A stretch of DNA of 64,000 nucleotides from Bacillota bacterium (GCA_026627065.1 JAPNUO010000001.1:372001-436000); one strand, 5' to 3'. Numbered from the stretch's first letter, positions 25,186 to 33,734 are shown. Notes: generated by a model from the sequence alone, not told the origin. A program made the numbers and translations.

Positions 25186-25448
25186 AGGGTTGCGGTTTTC
25201 GAACTCATGGACGAGGGCGAGCGCAGGCGCTGAGGTCTGACACGACCGGCGCGGCAGCCACACTTAGACGCGCACGCCTCTTGTGGTTTTCGGCGTCCCC
25301 CGCCACCATCATCCCGAACATCGCGGAGCAAAGGCGACAACGGCTCAAGGATGTCAAGAGTTAGGACGGCGCAGCGACTTGGGGGAAAGGAAGGAGGACG
25401 GAGCGCTTTTCCGGGCCCTAGGAGGGCGGGACAACGCTCGTTATCGCA
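25186..25448 (+). other. Long leader without a convincing gene
   Basis: About 263 bases between the predicted start point and the hydrolase ATG. It contains GGAAAGGAAGGAGGACGG near 25385-25400, a ribosome-site-like purine run without a start codon at normal distance, and AGGAGGG at 25418-25424, 24 bases before the gene. I recognise no known riboswitch signature. Confidence 0.4.
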
Positions 25449-26387
25449 ATGACCACCGAGAGTCAAGCTGTTCGAATGGGGGCTCAGCTGCTTCAGCCCT
25501 CGCGCTGGGGCGAGGGGGCGTTGTTTGTGCGCCAGCTTGGCCCCGAGAACGCCGCTGCAGGTCTGGTTTTTCTTCACGGCTCCATGGTGCACTCCGAATA
25601 TTACTTGGCCTGGGCTCTGGACTTGGCTCAGCACGGAATCCTGGTCTCTCTTCCTGACTTGCGCGGGCACGGGCGCTCGGCTGGCCCGCGGGGCACCATT
25701 CTCCGCTACGAAGAACACGTGGCCGATGTGGCGCGAGTGATCCATGCCGTGCGCGAGCGCCATCCCGACCTTCCCCTCTATCTCGGCGGGGAAAGTTACG
25801 GCGCCCTGATCGCCTTCCTGGCGTCGGCGTCGCCCGAGCTCGCCCGACAGATTGCGGGCCTCGTCCTCGCATCGCCCGCCTTCGGGCTTCAAGCGGAGAT
25901 TTCTCCGCGCTTGCGCCAAGCCATTCGTTGGGCCTCGGGGGTTCTCCCCTTTCTTCGGCCGGTGCGCCCCATGCCTTTTGAGGGGGTGACGCACAACCCA
26001 GACGCCGCCCCTCTAGTGTACGCCGACCGTCTCGTCGTGCGGCGGTATACCTTGCGCTTTTTAGCCGAGCTCCTCCGCGCCCAGGAAGCAGCGTACGACG
26101 CGGCCGCCGCCATCAGCCGGCCGGTGCTGGCCTTCTTAGCGGAAGAGGATCGCATCGTCGACAATCGCGCGGCCGAGGCGGTATTGTCCCGGCTCAACTC
26201 CCCGATGACGCGCCTCCTCCTGAAAGGCGCCTGGCACGCCGTGACCGTCGAGTCGCCCGGCGTGCTCACCGAACATTTTTTGCGTTTTACGGTGCAAGCC
26301 GCTCAAGACATGACGGCGCTGCGCATCGAGCGTGCTCCCGAATTTCTTCCGCTCACCACCCCGTGGATGTCTCCCCGGGCCTTCTAA
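25449..26387 (+). CDS. Alpha/beta hydrolase (monoacylglycerol-lipase-like)
   Basis: A 312-residue serine hydrolase. The oxyanion-hole strand FLHGSMVHSEYY, LPDLRGHGRSAGPRG and the nucleophile elbow GGESYGALIA are characteristic of the lysophospholipase/monoglyceride lipase group. The acid is probably in LAEEDRIVDN and the His in GAWHAVTVE. It probably cleaves an acyl ester in the cytoplasm. ATG 25449 is the first usable start but lacks a ribosome site at normal distance; ATG 25476 is an alternative. Single gene with its own promoter and long leader. Confidence 0.85.
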   Translation: MTTESQAVRMGAQLLQPSRWGEGALFVRQLGPENAAAGLVFLHGSMVHSEYYLAWALDLAQHGILVSLPDLRGHGRSAGPRGTILRYEEHVADVARVIHAVRERHPDLPLYLGGESYGALIAFLASASPELARQIAGLVLASPAFGLQAEISPRLRQAIRWASGVLPFLRPVRPMPFEGVTHNPDAAPLVYADRLVVRRYTLRFLAELLRAQEAAYDAAAAISRPVLAFLAEEDRIVDNRAAEAVLSRLNSPMTRLLLKGAWHAVTVESPGVLTEHFLRFTVQAAQDMTALRIERAPEFLPLTTPWMSPRAF

Positions 26388-26410
26388 AGGCGCCCGCGCC
26401 CGCGGTCGAC

Positions 26411-26439
26411 TTTTACCGCGGCTGTGATTTTGCTATGAT
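26411..26439 (+). promoter_or_regulatory. Promoter of the ferredoxin-NADP reductase gene
   Basis: TATGAT (26434-26439) preceded by TGC gives an extended -10; TTTTAC at 26411-26416 is a weak -35 at 17 bases. Confidence 0.55.
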
Positions 26440-26466
26440 ATCGCTACTGGTCAAGGAGGGACAGGC

Positions 26467-27483
26467 GTGGAGGCTTACGATCTCGTGATTGTCGGGGGCG
26501 GCCCGGTCGGGCTCTTTGCGGCGACGTTGGCGCGGCTGCATGGGCTCGCCACCTGTGTGCTGGAAAGTTTGCCGGCCTTCGGCGGACAGCTGTACGCGCT
26601 GTATCCGGAAAAGCCGATTTACGATGTGGCCGGGTTTACGGGCATCACCGGCAAGGACCTGGCCCAGCAGCTGTACGCGCAGGCGACGCACTGGGGGCCG
26701 ACCTTGTACGCCAATCAAGCGGTGCAACGCATAGCGCGCCGGCCCGACGGCGCGGGGTTTGAGGTCGAGACGCCGGACCGCCGCTACCAGGCCCGGAGCC
26801 TCCTGATTACCGTGGGGCTGGGGGCATTCGTGCCGCGGCCGTTGCCGGCGGACAACGCCGAGCGCTTTCGCGATCGCGGCGTCTACTATCTCCTGCCGCC
26901 GCTGGACACGTTTCGCGACCAGCGCGTGCTGGTGGTCGGCGGCGGCGACACCGCGTTGGACTGGACGCTGGCGCTGGCGCCGCGGGCGCGGGAGGTCAAG
27001 CTGGTGCACCGGCGCCCGCAGTTTCGCGGGCAGGCGGAAAGCCTGCGCCAGATCCAGGCGGCGCCCAACGTGACCATCCACACCCCCTACGAGCTGGTGC
27101 GCGTCGAAGGTGACGACGCGGTACGGCAGGTGGTGGTCCGCGAGGTGACCAGCCGGGCCGAAGCGGCGTGGCCGGTGGACGCCGTGGTCAGCGGCCTCGG
27201 GTTTTTGCCGTCGCTGGGCCCGGTCAAAGAGTGGGGCTTAGCCTTAGACGGGCAGGCCCTCGTGGTCGACCCGGCGACGATGCAGACCAATCAGCCGGGC
27301 ATTTACGCCGCGGGCGACGGGGTCCACTATCCGGGCAAAGTGAAGCTCATCGCCACCGGCTTTGGCGAGGTGGGGATCGCCATGGCCCAAATCCGCCACT
27401 ACCTCGACCCCTCCAAGCATGGCCTGCCGCACAGCACCACCCTCAAAACCCTGCCTCAGCCCGCGCCGCCCCAACCGTCTTAG
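26467..27483 (+). CDS. Ferredoxin/flavodoxin-NADP+ reductase, thioredoxin-reductase-like (YumC type)
   Basis: A 338-residue flavoenzyme. FAD motif IVGGGPVGLFAATLARLHG lies at the N-terminus; an NADP motif VVGGGDTALDW lies near residue 160. The CxxC redox pair of true thioredoxin reductases is absent, and the YPEKPIYDVAGF stretch and the C-terminal extension after AAGDGVHYPGK fit the YumC class. It transfers electrons between NADPH and ferredoxin or flavodoxin. GTG 26467 has AAGGAGGGA upstream. Its 3' end overlaps the convergent PIG-L gene by four bases. Confidence 0.9.
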   Translation: MEAYDLVIVGGGPVGLFAATLARLHGLATCVLESLPAFGGQLYALYPEKPIYDVAGFTGITGKDLAQQLYAQATHWGPTLYANQAVQRIARRPDGAGFEVETPDRRYQARSLLITVGLGAFVPRPLPADNAERFRDRGVYYLLPPLDTFRDQRVLVVGGGDTALDWTLALAPRAREVKLVHRRPQFRGQAESLRQIQAAPNVTIHTPYELVRVEGDDAVRQVVVREVTSRAEAAWPVDAVVSGLGFLPSLGPVKEWGLALDGQALVVDPATMQTNQPGIYAAGDGVHYPGKVKLIATGFGEVGIAMAQIRHYLDPSKHGLPHSTTLKTLPQPAPPQPS

Positions 27484-28244
27484 CTGCGCATGGCCTCGGG
27501 AAAGAAGTGCAGCTGCATGGAGGAGAGCACCTTGAATGCCTCCACCTGCCCGCGCTTGGCGCTCCCGTAATGTTCGCGGTACAACCGGGTGGCTTCTTCC
27601 GTAAGAAACTGCGACAAAAGCGCCCAATTCGGCGTGTCGAACTGGGAGACGTGCGCTCTCATCGCCTGAAGTTTGGTTTCCCAGGTGGCGCTAACATCCA
27701 CGAAAGTATTCGGATAGGCGGAACCGTAGTAGACGATTTGCGGCACCTCATAGGGGTCGCCCTGTCCGCGCTGGATGACGGCATTCTTCGCGAAAATTAC
27801 CGCAGCGCTGACGGCCCGCCCGGTTTTAATGTGATCAGGATGACTTTCGTAAGGCGTCCAGGCATCGACTGTCATCACCGCGGCCGGTCGCCACCGGCGA
27901 ATCAGGGGCACCAGCGCTTGCGTGAGTTCCCGCTCCGTCCACGCTCCCGCATCTTCAAACCCGAGTTGGTAGCTTTCGGAAATCCCCAAAAGCTGATTGA
28001 CCTTCGCGCGTTCCTCCGCGCGCACGGCAACCAGCTCCTCGGGATTAACCGCCTTATCCTCGCTGCCCGCCCGGCCATCGGTGACCGTCACATACCAAAC
28101 CCGCGCACCGCGTTCGGTTAACAACTTAATCGTCGCCCCGGCGCCCACTTCGTTGTCGTCCGGGTGCGGTTCCACGGCCAACACGCTCGGCACGTCCAGC
28201 AACGCCGGCAAATTGAGCATTTGTCGGATGACCTCAAATTTCAC
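27480..28244 (-). CDS. PIG-L family deacetylase (BshB-like)
   Basis: A zinc-dependent deacetylase of 254 residues. Metal and catalytic motifs are EPHPDDNEVGAG near residue 26 and ESHPDHIKTGRAV near 132, the two hallmark motifs of the LmbE/PIG-L fold. Relatives remove acetyl groups from GlcNAc conjugates such as GlcNAc-malate in bacillithiol synthesis; BshA or BshC partners are not in the window, so the substrate is undecided. It is preceded closely by a DUF423 gene on the same strand. Confidence 0.85.
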   Translation of the reverse strand: MKFEVIRQMLNLPALLDVPSVLAVEPHPDDNEVGAGATIKLLTERGARVWYVTVTDGRAGSEDKAVNPEELVAVRAEERAKVNQLLGISESYQLGFEDAGAWTERELTQALVPLIRRWRPAAVMTVDAWTPYESHPDHIKTGRAVSAAVIFAKNAVIQRGQGDPYEVPQIVYYGSAYPNTFVDVSATWETKLQAMRAHVSQFDTPNWALLSQFLTEEATRLYREHYGSAKRGQVEAFKVLSSMQLHFFPEAMRS

Positions 28245-28268
28245 GCTCCGCCTCCTTTGCCCTCGCCA

Positions 28269-28691
28269 CTAGGCCAGCGCCCGCACAGCCAAGAGCGCCC
28301 AGCCCGCTAAAAAGCAGAGTCCTCCCAGCGGGGTCACGAGTCCCCATCGCCCTTTGACGACCCCGGTCGTCAACCCGTAGAGACTGCCGGAGAACCCAAT
28401 GACGCCTGCAATAAATAGGCCACTCACCCACGCCCCCACGCCTTGGCTGATCCACCGCGGGGTCAGCGCGACCACGACCCCAATGGCTAGGGCATGGATG
28501 AGTTGATAATGGACGCCAGTCTGGTAATTGCTCCGAGCCTCGTCTGACAAGCGGCCTTTGAGGGCGTGGGCCCCGAAGGCCCCCAGCGCCACACCCGTGC
28601 CGCCTAAGATGGCTGCAATCAGCAGCAAGACTCGCAACGACGACGCCTCCCCCTCCCGCGCAGGCTTTTTTCCCCTTTTCATCTTACCCAA
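28269..28691 (-). CDS. DUF423 small membrane protein
   Basis: A 140-residue protein with four hydrophobic helices after a basic N-terminus. Family hallmarks are ALGAFGAHALKGRL, YQLIHALAIGV, FSGSLYGLTTG and PLGGLCFLAGWALL. DUF423 (YgdD/YwdK) proteins are widespread inner-membrane proteins of unknown role. ATG 28682 is a possible later start. It lies 24 bases upstream of the PIG-L gene. Confidence 0.88.
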   Translation of the reverse strand: MGKMKRGKKPAREGEASSLRVLLLIAAILGGTGVALGAFGAHALKGRLSDEARSNYQTGVHYQLIHALAIGVVVALTPRWISQGVGAWVSGLFIAGVIGFSGSLYGLTTGVVKGRWGLVTPLGGLCFLAGWALLAVRALA

Positions 28692-28730
28692 TGTTTGCGG
28701 CGGCGGGCCAACCCCCGGCGTCGGATTTGG

Positions 28731-29360
28731 CTAGATGCCCCAGGGACTGAGGACGTGCAGCAAAAATGGCGTGGCGTAAGCTTCCAGCGCTGTTCCCACC
28801 AGGGTTACGGCTCCCATGGTAGCCACCAACCCCGTAAAAAAGGCAAAGCTTTTGCCCAGGCGAGGCGCCGCCTGACGCGTCTTCGGGGAAACCAGGTCCC
28901 ACGAAAAACCGAGAGCCACCGCCGCCGACAATACCAGGGCAGGAAGCAAAAACACGTTGGCTAGCCCTATGGTGGCCAGGCCGACGCTCACCCCCTGCCA
29001 CTTGAAGCTGGTGACCAAAAACGCCGCCGCAAATCCCAGGACAAAACCGCGGAAGGCCATGAGTAAGAGAACAAGAGGCACCCCGGCCACGGAAACCCCC
29101 AAGACGTAAAAGAGTGCCAGCAATTTGACATTGGTCACCAAGAGCGGGCCGAACACGGCCTGATAGGTCGGATGCAGCGCCTCCACGGCAAGCAACCGCT
29201 TGAGATCATGGACCAACGACAGCTTGTCCCAGGGAGACAGCGTGCCAATTGCCAAGATCCCAAACACCACCCCGACGCCCAGAGCGGCCAATGTCACGTA
29301 GAGTTGACCGGTATAGCGGCCAAAATGGGCTTGCAGGCTGTTGCCCGGCTCCAAGATCAT
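28731..29360 (-). CDS. spoIIM: Stage II sporulation protein M
   Basis: A 209-residue membrane protein with five or six helices. SpoIIM works with SpoIID and SpoIIP to dissolve septal peptidoglycan and let the mother cell engulf the forespore. GFVLGFAAAFLVTSFKWQGV and ANVFLLPALVLSAAVAL resemble the family core. ATG 29360 is chosen for its CGAGGAGGTGG site; an earlier in-frame start adds 17 unconserved residues. A Nudix hydrolase gene is immediately upstream, as in Bacillus (nudF-spoIIM). Confidence 0.87.
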   Translation of the reverse strand: MILEPGNSLQAHFGRYTGQLYVTLAALGVGVVFGILAIGTLSPWDKLSLVHDLKRLLAVEALHPTYQAVFGPLLVTNVKLLALFYVLGVSVAGVPLVLLLMAFRGFVLGFAAAFLVTSFKWQGVSVGLATIGLANVFLLPALVLSAAVALGFSWDLVSPKTRQAAPRLGKSFAFFTGLVATMGAVTLVGTALEAYATPFLLHVLSPWGI

Positions 29361-29403
29361 GACTCCACCTCCTCGGCTGGAGTCTATGACGGCCTTGCCT
29401 AGG

Positions 29404-29955
29404 CTATGCACGCGCTCGGTGCTGAAGCCACCAGGTCAGCCCGATGACTAAGATACCGTTCAAGACTTCCCCCGAGGCCAGGTGCGCTTGGACCTCCTCG
29501 ACCGACCAGCAGAGGACGTCGAGATCCTCGTCCGGATCAGCGTGCGGAGGCCCTGGCTCCAGACCCGTGGCATAAAAGAGATAGATGAGTTCGTTGCTAT
29601 ACCCCGGACTGGCGTAATAGCAGTACAGCGGTTGCCAGTGCTGGGCGCGATACCCCGTCTCTTCCTCGAGTTCGCGGGCGGCGGCCGCCAAAGGCGACTC
29701 TCCCCCGTCTATCATCCCCGCTGGCAGTTCGTAGAGCCACGCTTGGACCGGCCAGCGGAACTGGCGCAACACAACGAGATGATGATCTGCCGTCTCGGCC
29801 ACGATGGCGACGGCCGGCCCACGTTCCACCACCTCGCGCGTCGTCAAACCCGCCTTCGCGTGAACGGGATCCACGCGAACCGTCAGCACCCGGCCGCGAA
29901 ACACCACCTGGGATGCGCCCGCTCGTTCCTCCACGTCCGCCCCCCCTTCGGCCAA
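29404..29955 (-). CDS. nudF: Nudix hydrolase, ADP-ribose pyrophosphatase type
   Basis: A 183-residue Nudix enzyme. The Nudix box GESPLAAAARELEEETGYRA lies near residues 84-103, and ELPAGMIDGG before it plus the SPGYSNELIYLF segment after it are typical of ADP-ribose pyrophosphatases. It splits ADP-ribose to AMP and ribose 5-phosphate. The TTG 29955 start overlaps the region of the LSm gene stop; GTG 29934 with an AGGGGGGG site is an alternative and may be the real start. It sits between the LSm gene and spoIIM. Confidence 0.86.
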   Translation of the reverse strand: MAEGGADVEERAGASQVVFRGRVLTVRVDPVHAKAGLTTREVVERGPAVAIVAETADHHLVVLRQFRWPVQAWLYELPAGMIDGGESPLAAAARELEEETGYRAQHWQPLYCYYASPGYSNELIYLFYATGLEPGPPHADPDEDLDVLCWSVEEVQAHLASGEVLNGILVIGLTWWLQHRARA

Positions 29956-30279
29956 TTACTCCACGCCGCCTCGATCGCCAGCCTGCGGTCGAATCCAGCG
30001 CAAGGATTGTTTGAATACCAGCATATCCACGCCTTCAGGGTCGACGATGTTTAGCGCGTAGGTGTCGAACGCGCGAAGAACGCCAGTCAGCGTTGTCCCG
30101 TCGTCAAACATGAAGGTAAGGATGGTCCCGTCTTCAATCCACGCCTGATACAGGGGATCCTGACTCGCGGTGTGCCGTTCGTGGAACACCCCGGACGGTT
30201 TCTTAGGCGCCGCGCGCTTGGTGGGCACGCGAACCGGCGCCGCTGTATCTCGCGGCGGTACCTCGATGCGTCGACTCAT
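29956..30279 (-). CDS. Hfq/LSm-like RNA-binding protein with basic N-terminal extension
   Basis: A 107-residue protein. Residues 43-95 follow the LSm fold: an N-terminal helix (DPLYQAWIEDG), Sm1 strands (ILTFMFDDGTTLTGVLRAFD), then TYALNIV and an Sm2-like stretch MLVFKQSLRWIRP, comparable to the YKHAI region of Hfq. It differs from Hfq in an N-terminal tail of about 42 residues that is basic and Pro-rich (PTKRAAPKKP) and in the absence of the usual Q-rich helix. It could be the local Hfq or a separate LSm protein. ATG 30279 has GGAGGA upstream and overlaps the previous gene's stop (ATGA). Confidence 0.7.
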   Translation of the reverse strand: MSRRIEVPPRDTAAPVRVPTKRAAPKKPSGVFHERHTASQDPLYQAWIEDGTILTFMFDDGTTLTGVLRAFDTYALNIVDPEGVDMLVFKQSLRWIRPQAGDRGGVE

Positions 30280-31037
30280 GCTCCGTCCTCCTTTCCCTGC
30301 TGGCCTTGGTGCGACCAACGCCCCAGCAGCGCTGCGGGGTCGTGAATTTGCGCCACCCGGCGATTGACCGCGTCCAACACCGCGCGCACAGTGGCGCCCT
30401 GCCCGTCGCCGCGGTCTTCGGCGGCGCCGATTAAGAACCGCTCGCGACGCCGTTGATCATACTGACTCAGCGCCAGCAGCACCACGTTGCGATTGGCTAA
30501 GGCCACCGTTCGGCATTCCGCCAGCACCACCGGGCCGGTGATGTCGGGCAAGCGGTTGATGGCGTCAATGGTGGCCCAGGCCATCACTTGGTAGTACTGA
30601 CTAGGAAGATACGGGCCGCTCCACTCCCCTACTACGCGTTCGTGCTCGTCGTCGCCCCACGCCAACACGACGCGCGTGTGGGCCGTCTGATTCAGAGAAT
30701 CTAATTCCATATGGTATTCGTAAATGCGCAACCGCCGTTCCCGCAACCCGGAGTGCGACCGCTCGTCATCGTCGTCCCCCACAATTTGGGCCACAGAAAT
30801 CCTCTTGTGGTCGACCCTGAGGTTCCACTGGGCGTACAGCGCGCTCTCCACATCGCGGACGATTTGCTTGGGCGTGCGTTCCGTGGTCGTCAGCACGTGG
30901 ATTTCTTCAATAGCTCCCCAGTCATTCACGGTCACGGCGCATTTTAAGACCGAGGGCAACTGGCAAATCAGTTGCTCCATTTCTTCAACAGTGACTTCAT
31001 TTGCCTCATCCAATACGCCTCGCGTCTCCTTTAGCAT
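30276..31037 (-). CDS. Conserved-looking unknown protein with internal duplication
   Basis: A 253-residue soluble protein with no family I can name. Residues 20-90 form an ACT-like alpha/beta pattern (VKDW-like NDWGAIEEIHVLT, TPKQIVRDVESAL, VDHKRISVAQI). The C-terminal half holds two similar units: VVLAWGDDEHERVVGEW leading to ATIDAINRL, then VVLLALSQYDQRRRERF leading to AVLDAVNRR. It overlaps the LSm gene by four bases, so the pair is translationally coupled and may act together on RNA. The start is uncertain: ATG 31037 lacks a good ribosome site, and TTG 31013 follows AAAGGAG. Confidence 0.6.
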   Translation of the reverse strand: MLKETRGVLDEANEVTVEEMEQLICQLPSVLKCAVTVNDWGAIEEIHVLTTTERTPKQIVRDVESALYAQWNLRVDHKRISVAQIVGDDDDERSHSGLRERRLRIYEYHMELDSLNQTAHTRVVLAWGDDEHERVVGEWSGPYLPSQYYQVMAWATIDAINRLPDITGPVVLAECRTVALANRNVVLLALSQYDQRRRERFLIGAAEDRGDGQGATVRAVLDAVNRRVAQIHDPAALLGRWSHQGQQGKEDGA

Positions 31038-31318
31038 AAAATGCGGCAAGACACACTTCGTCGCCCCTCCCCAAAAGTCCTCCTTAAAATGGGTTCCTCT
31101 CACTGCAGGGCCGCGTTGGGAAAAGACAGGCCGAGCCCAGACCTTGCCCCGGCTCTCCATGGGCCGCGCGGGAACGCTCGTCAGGAGCGTCAGTGCGGCG
31201 CCCACCCATGGCGCTCGCGCCGCGTCCCCGCGATCGCTCCCAGCAGCTCGCCATCGGTGGCCTCGGGGCCTCGCCAGGGGGATGGCGCCGAACCCGCGTA
31301 GCCGCCCCCATCCAGGCC

Positions 31319-31345
31319 AAAAGAGGACCTCCCCACAGGTCCTCT
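31319..31345 (-). terminator. Terminator of spo0A
   Basis: AGAGGACCT (31322-31330) pairs with AGGTCCTCT (31337-31345); on the minus strand four T residues follow. The 281 bases from here to the next gene (31038-31318) hold nothing else I can support. Confidence 0.88.
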
Positions 31346-31365
31346 CGCGAGACAGTCGGAATTTC

Positions 31366-32148
31366 TCAGCTGGCTTTCATCTGCATCCGCAATTTGTCCG
31401 CCACCATGGCGATAAACTCGGAGTTGGTCGGCTTGCCGCGGTCTCGGTTGACCGTATGGCCAAAAATCCCGTTAATCACGTCCACGTTCCCTCGCGACCA
31501 GGCCACCTCAATCGCATGGCGGATGGCCCGCTCGACCCGGCTTGGCGTGGTTTTGTATTTTTGGGCAATGGCGGGGTACAGCTCTTTAGTCACACCACTC
31601 AACAGATCCACGCGATTAATGACCATCAGGATAGCTTCTCGCAAATACAAGTATCCTTTGATGTGCGCCGGAATCCCAATTTCATGAATCATATTGGTCA
31701 CTTCAACGTCCAAATGCTTGACGGGAACCAGCGCCAGCTTTCCCGAGGGCAAGCTCGTTTTGCGCTCGGGAGACGGCGCCCCGGCCAGCTGCTTGATGCG
31801 CGCTGCCAACACCTTAAGATTAAAAGGCTTCAAAATATAATAGTCGGCCCCCAATTCGAGCGCCTTTTGGGTCATAGTCTCCTGGCCGAAGGCAGTCAGC
31901 ACGACAACCTTAGGACGCTTGTCCCAATCCATTTGGTTCATGCGCTCCAGGACCCCAATGCCATCCAGGTGCGGCATGATAATGTCGAGCACAATCACAT
32001 CGGGGATTTGCCGACTGAGAAATTCCAAGACTTCCATCCCATGGTTCACAGTCCCTGCGACCGCCAACCCGTCCTCTTGTCTCACCGCTTCTTTCAGTAA
32101 CTCGCAAAATTCCCGGTTGTCGTCCGCAATTAACACCTCAATTGGCAC
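31366..32148 (-). CDS. spo0A: Sporulation master regulator Spo0A
   Basis: A 260-residue response regulator. The receiver domain has the acidic pocket LIADDNREF, phosphoacceptor Asp55 in [11 protein letters not shown] and the conserved Lys in ILKPFN. The C-terminal DNA-binding domain contains [32 protein letters not shown] and ends with [19 protein letters not shown], almost identical across spore formers. GTG 32148 is chosen because GGAGG stands 9 bases upstream and the protein then begins at the receiver strand. Phosphorylated Spo0A starts sporulation. Four 0A-box matches upstream suggest autoregulation. Confidence 0.97.
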   Translation of the reverse strand: MPIEVLIADDNREFCELLKEAVRQEDGLAVAGTVNHGMEVLEFLSRQIPDVIVLDIIMPHLDGIGVLERMNQMDWDKRPKVVVLTAFGQETMTQKALELGADYYILKPFNLKVLAARIKQLAGAPSPERKTSLPSGKLALVPVKHLDVEVTNMIHEIGIPAHIKGYLYLREAILMVINRVDLLSGVTKELYPAIAQKYKTTPSRVERAIRHAIEVAWSRGNVDVINGIFGHTVNRDRGKPTNSEFIAMVADKLRMQMKAS

Positions 32149-32226
32149 TGTCGATGCCTCCTGCCATAAATATTTCGATTTCGTGTGGCGTGACCCTCTT
32201 CTCCGATTTTCCATGATTTCCTTCAA

Positions 32227-32233
32227 TTCGTCA
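32227..32233 (-). promoter_or_regulatory. Spo0A-box match 1
   Basis: TTCGTCA, which reads TGACGAA on the minus strand and matches the 0A-box core TGNCGAA. Confidence 0.5.
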
Positions 32234-32273
32234 CCTTAGCAAACGCGCCACAGTTCTCCTTAAATCGACACAA

Positions 32274-32280
32274 TTCGCCA
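32274..32280 (-). promoter_or_regulatory. Spo0A-box match 2
   Basis: TTCGCCA, reading TGGCGAA on the minus strand, matches TGNCGAA; 126 bases upstream of the spo0A start. Confidence 0.5.
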
Positions 32281-32397
32281 TCTGAACAACGAAACTTCCA
32301 CTGCCGGCCCCTCCCGGGATCCCCGCCAAGCGCCTTTTCTTCGCGATTTGTACCCCACTCCCAGGATTTCTTGCACGCGACGGCAAATAGCGGATTT

Positions 32398-32404
32398 TGA
32401 CGAA
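32398..32404 (+). promoter_or_regulatory. Spo0A-box match 3
   Basis: TGACGAA on the plus strand, between spoIVB and spo0A. Confidence 0.45.
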
Positions 32405-32438
32405 CGATTCTCGATAACCCCGCGGAATTCCTGCTGCT

Positions 32439-32445
32439 GTCGAAG
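32439..32445 (+). promoter_or_regulatory. Spo0A-box match 4
   Basis: TGTCGAA on the plus strand, the form preferred in Bacillus. The 320-base interval 32149-32468 otherwise holds no gene. Confidence 0.5.
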
Positions 32446-32468
32446 CCTTTAGAGAAGTGCCCGGGCCC

Positions 32469-33734
32469 CTAGCGAAACCCGGGCTGGGTCACCATCCAGT
32501 ACGCATAACACCCGAACCCTAACGTCGGTCGACTCACCAAAACATGGGTGACAGCACCGACTACGCGGCCTTGCTGGATGATGGGACTGCCGCTCATTCC
32601 CTGCACGATGCCTCCGGCGATGCGAATTAACCGGGGATCGGTCACGCGGAACAACAGCCCCTTGATTTCCGGCGCGCTTTGGGCTTTTGCTTTTAAGATG
32701 TCAATTTGAAAGACTTCCGGCTGCTCTCCGTGAACCACCGTAATGATCTGGGCCGGGCCTGGACGCACCTGGTCGGGTAAAGCCACTGGCATTGCGCGCC
32801 GCGGGCCCCAGACCGGCGCATGATTCAGCCGTCCGACGAGTCCGAATTCGCCGTTTTTGGTCACTGGCCCGGAAATATTCGTCGGGCCGGAGAGCACGCC
32901 CACCTTTTGCCCCGGCTCGGCGTCAGTGGCGGGCACAATTCCGACAATATCCGCGCCGGTCGCGTAGCCCTCCTGGATATCCAACGGTCGGCGCGTCAGA
33001 CCGTCCGTCATGCTGTGCCCCAAGGCAGCAAACGCCCCTGTCTTCGGATCGTAAAATGTCAGGGTTCCCACGCCGCTCGCTTGCTGCCGCACCGCGACCC
33101 CGATAGCATAGGCGTGCTGGACAGCCGACCACACCGGGGTCACCCAACGGTTGCGCACCGTGCGCGCGCCCGCCACGCGCAAGAGGACTTTATGGTGTTG
33201 ACGCCCGTCAATTTGCACCCGATGCGCGAGCACTGCCACGCTGGTGGCACTCAGTCCGTCGACCGCGCGAATGACATCGCCCCGTTCCAGCCCCGCTTGA
33301 GCGGCCGGCTCCCGCCAATCGCCGCCGACGTTCACCGCGACTAAGTGGCTCACCACTAATCCTTTAAAGTGAACCATGACCCCCAGCGATTCGCCGCCAG
33401 GCACGACCATGATGGGCCGCATGACATCGACCGGCAGCTCGCGCCATCGAATCCAGCCGAACCAGCGAAAATCCAATCGATAATGGCCTAGGCGCGACGC
33501 TGACAGCGCTAGTGTCTGAGCCTCCCGTCCCACCGACAGCGCCGGAGCCGGTCGCGTCACGCTGAGGGGCAAGAAGCGCGACCAGGGCACGGTCGTTTCT
33601 TGCCCTTGAATTAGTTCCAGCCGACTCGGCAAGCGCCATAATTCCCGCGCTGGCGCACTTGTGCCAAGAAGCACGATAAAAAATGCCATGAGGGCACCGA
33701 TCCAGGGCAACCAGGGTCGTCGATCGCGATTCAC
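32469..33734 (-). CDS. spoIVB: SpoIVB serine peptidase
   Basis: A 421-residue secreted peptidase of family S55. A basic N-terminus and one membrane helix (IGALMAFFIVLLG) lead to a PDZ domain (residues 110-200; PAAQAGLERGDVIRAVDG) and the catalytic domain with the His in AALGHSMTDGL and the Ser in GGIVQGMSGSPIIQ. SpoIVB is released by the forespore into the intermembrane space and triggers processing of pro-sigma-K. GTG 33734 is preceded by GAGGAGGTGG. It lies upstream of spo0A, the standard order. Confidence 0.95.
   Translation of the reverse strand: MNRDRRPWLPWIGALMAFFIVLLGTSAPARELWRLPSRLELIQGQETTVPWSRFLPLSVTRPAPALSVGREAQTLALSASRLGHYRLDFRWFGWIRWRELPVDVMRPIMVVPGGESLGVMVHFKGLVVSHLVAVNVGGDWREPAAQAGLERGDVIRAVDGLSATSVAVLAHRVQIDGRQHHKVLLRVAGARTVRNRWVTPVWSAVQHAYAIGVAVRQQASGVGTLTFYDPKTGAFAALGHSMTDGLTRRPLDIQEGYATGADIVGIVPATDAEPGQKVGVLSGPTNISGPVTKNGEFGLVGRLNHAPVWGPRRAMPVALPDQVRPGPAQIITVVHGEQPEVFQIDILKAKAQSAPEIKGLLFRVTDPRLIRIAGGIVQGMSGSPIIQQGRVVGAVTHVLVSRPTLGFGCYAYWMVTQPGFR

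Noticed and set aside
32149..32300. Sigma-H promoter for spo0A
   Set aside because: GAAT-containing -10 candidates occur, but no AGGA-type -35 stands at the required spacing.
32461..32488. CCCGGG inverted repeat at the spoIVB stop as a terminator
   Set aside because: The stem is only six bases with a long loop, and no T-run follows.
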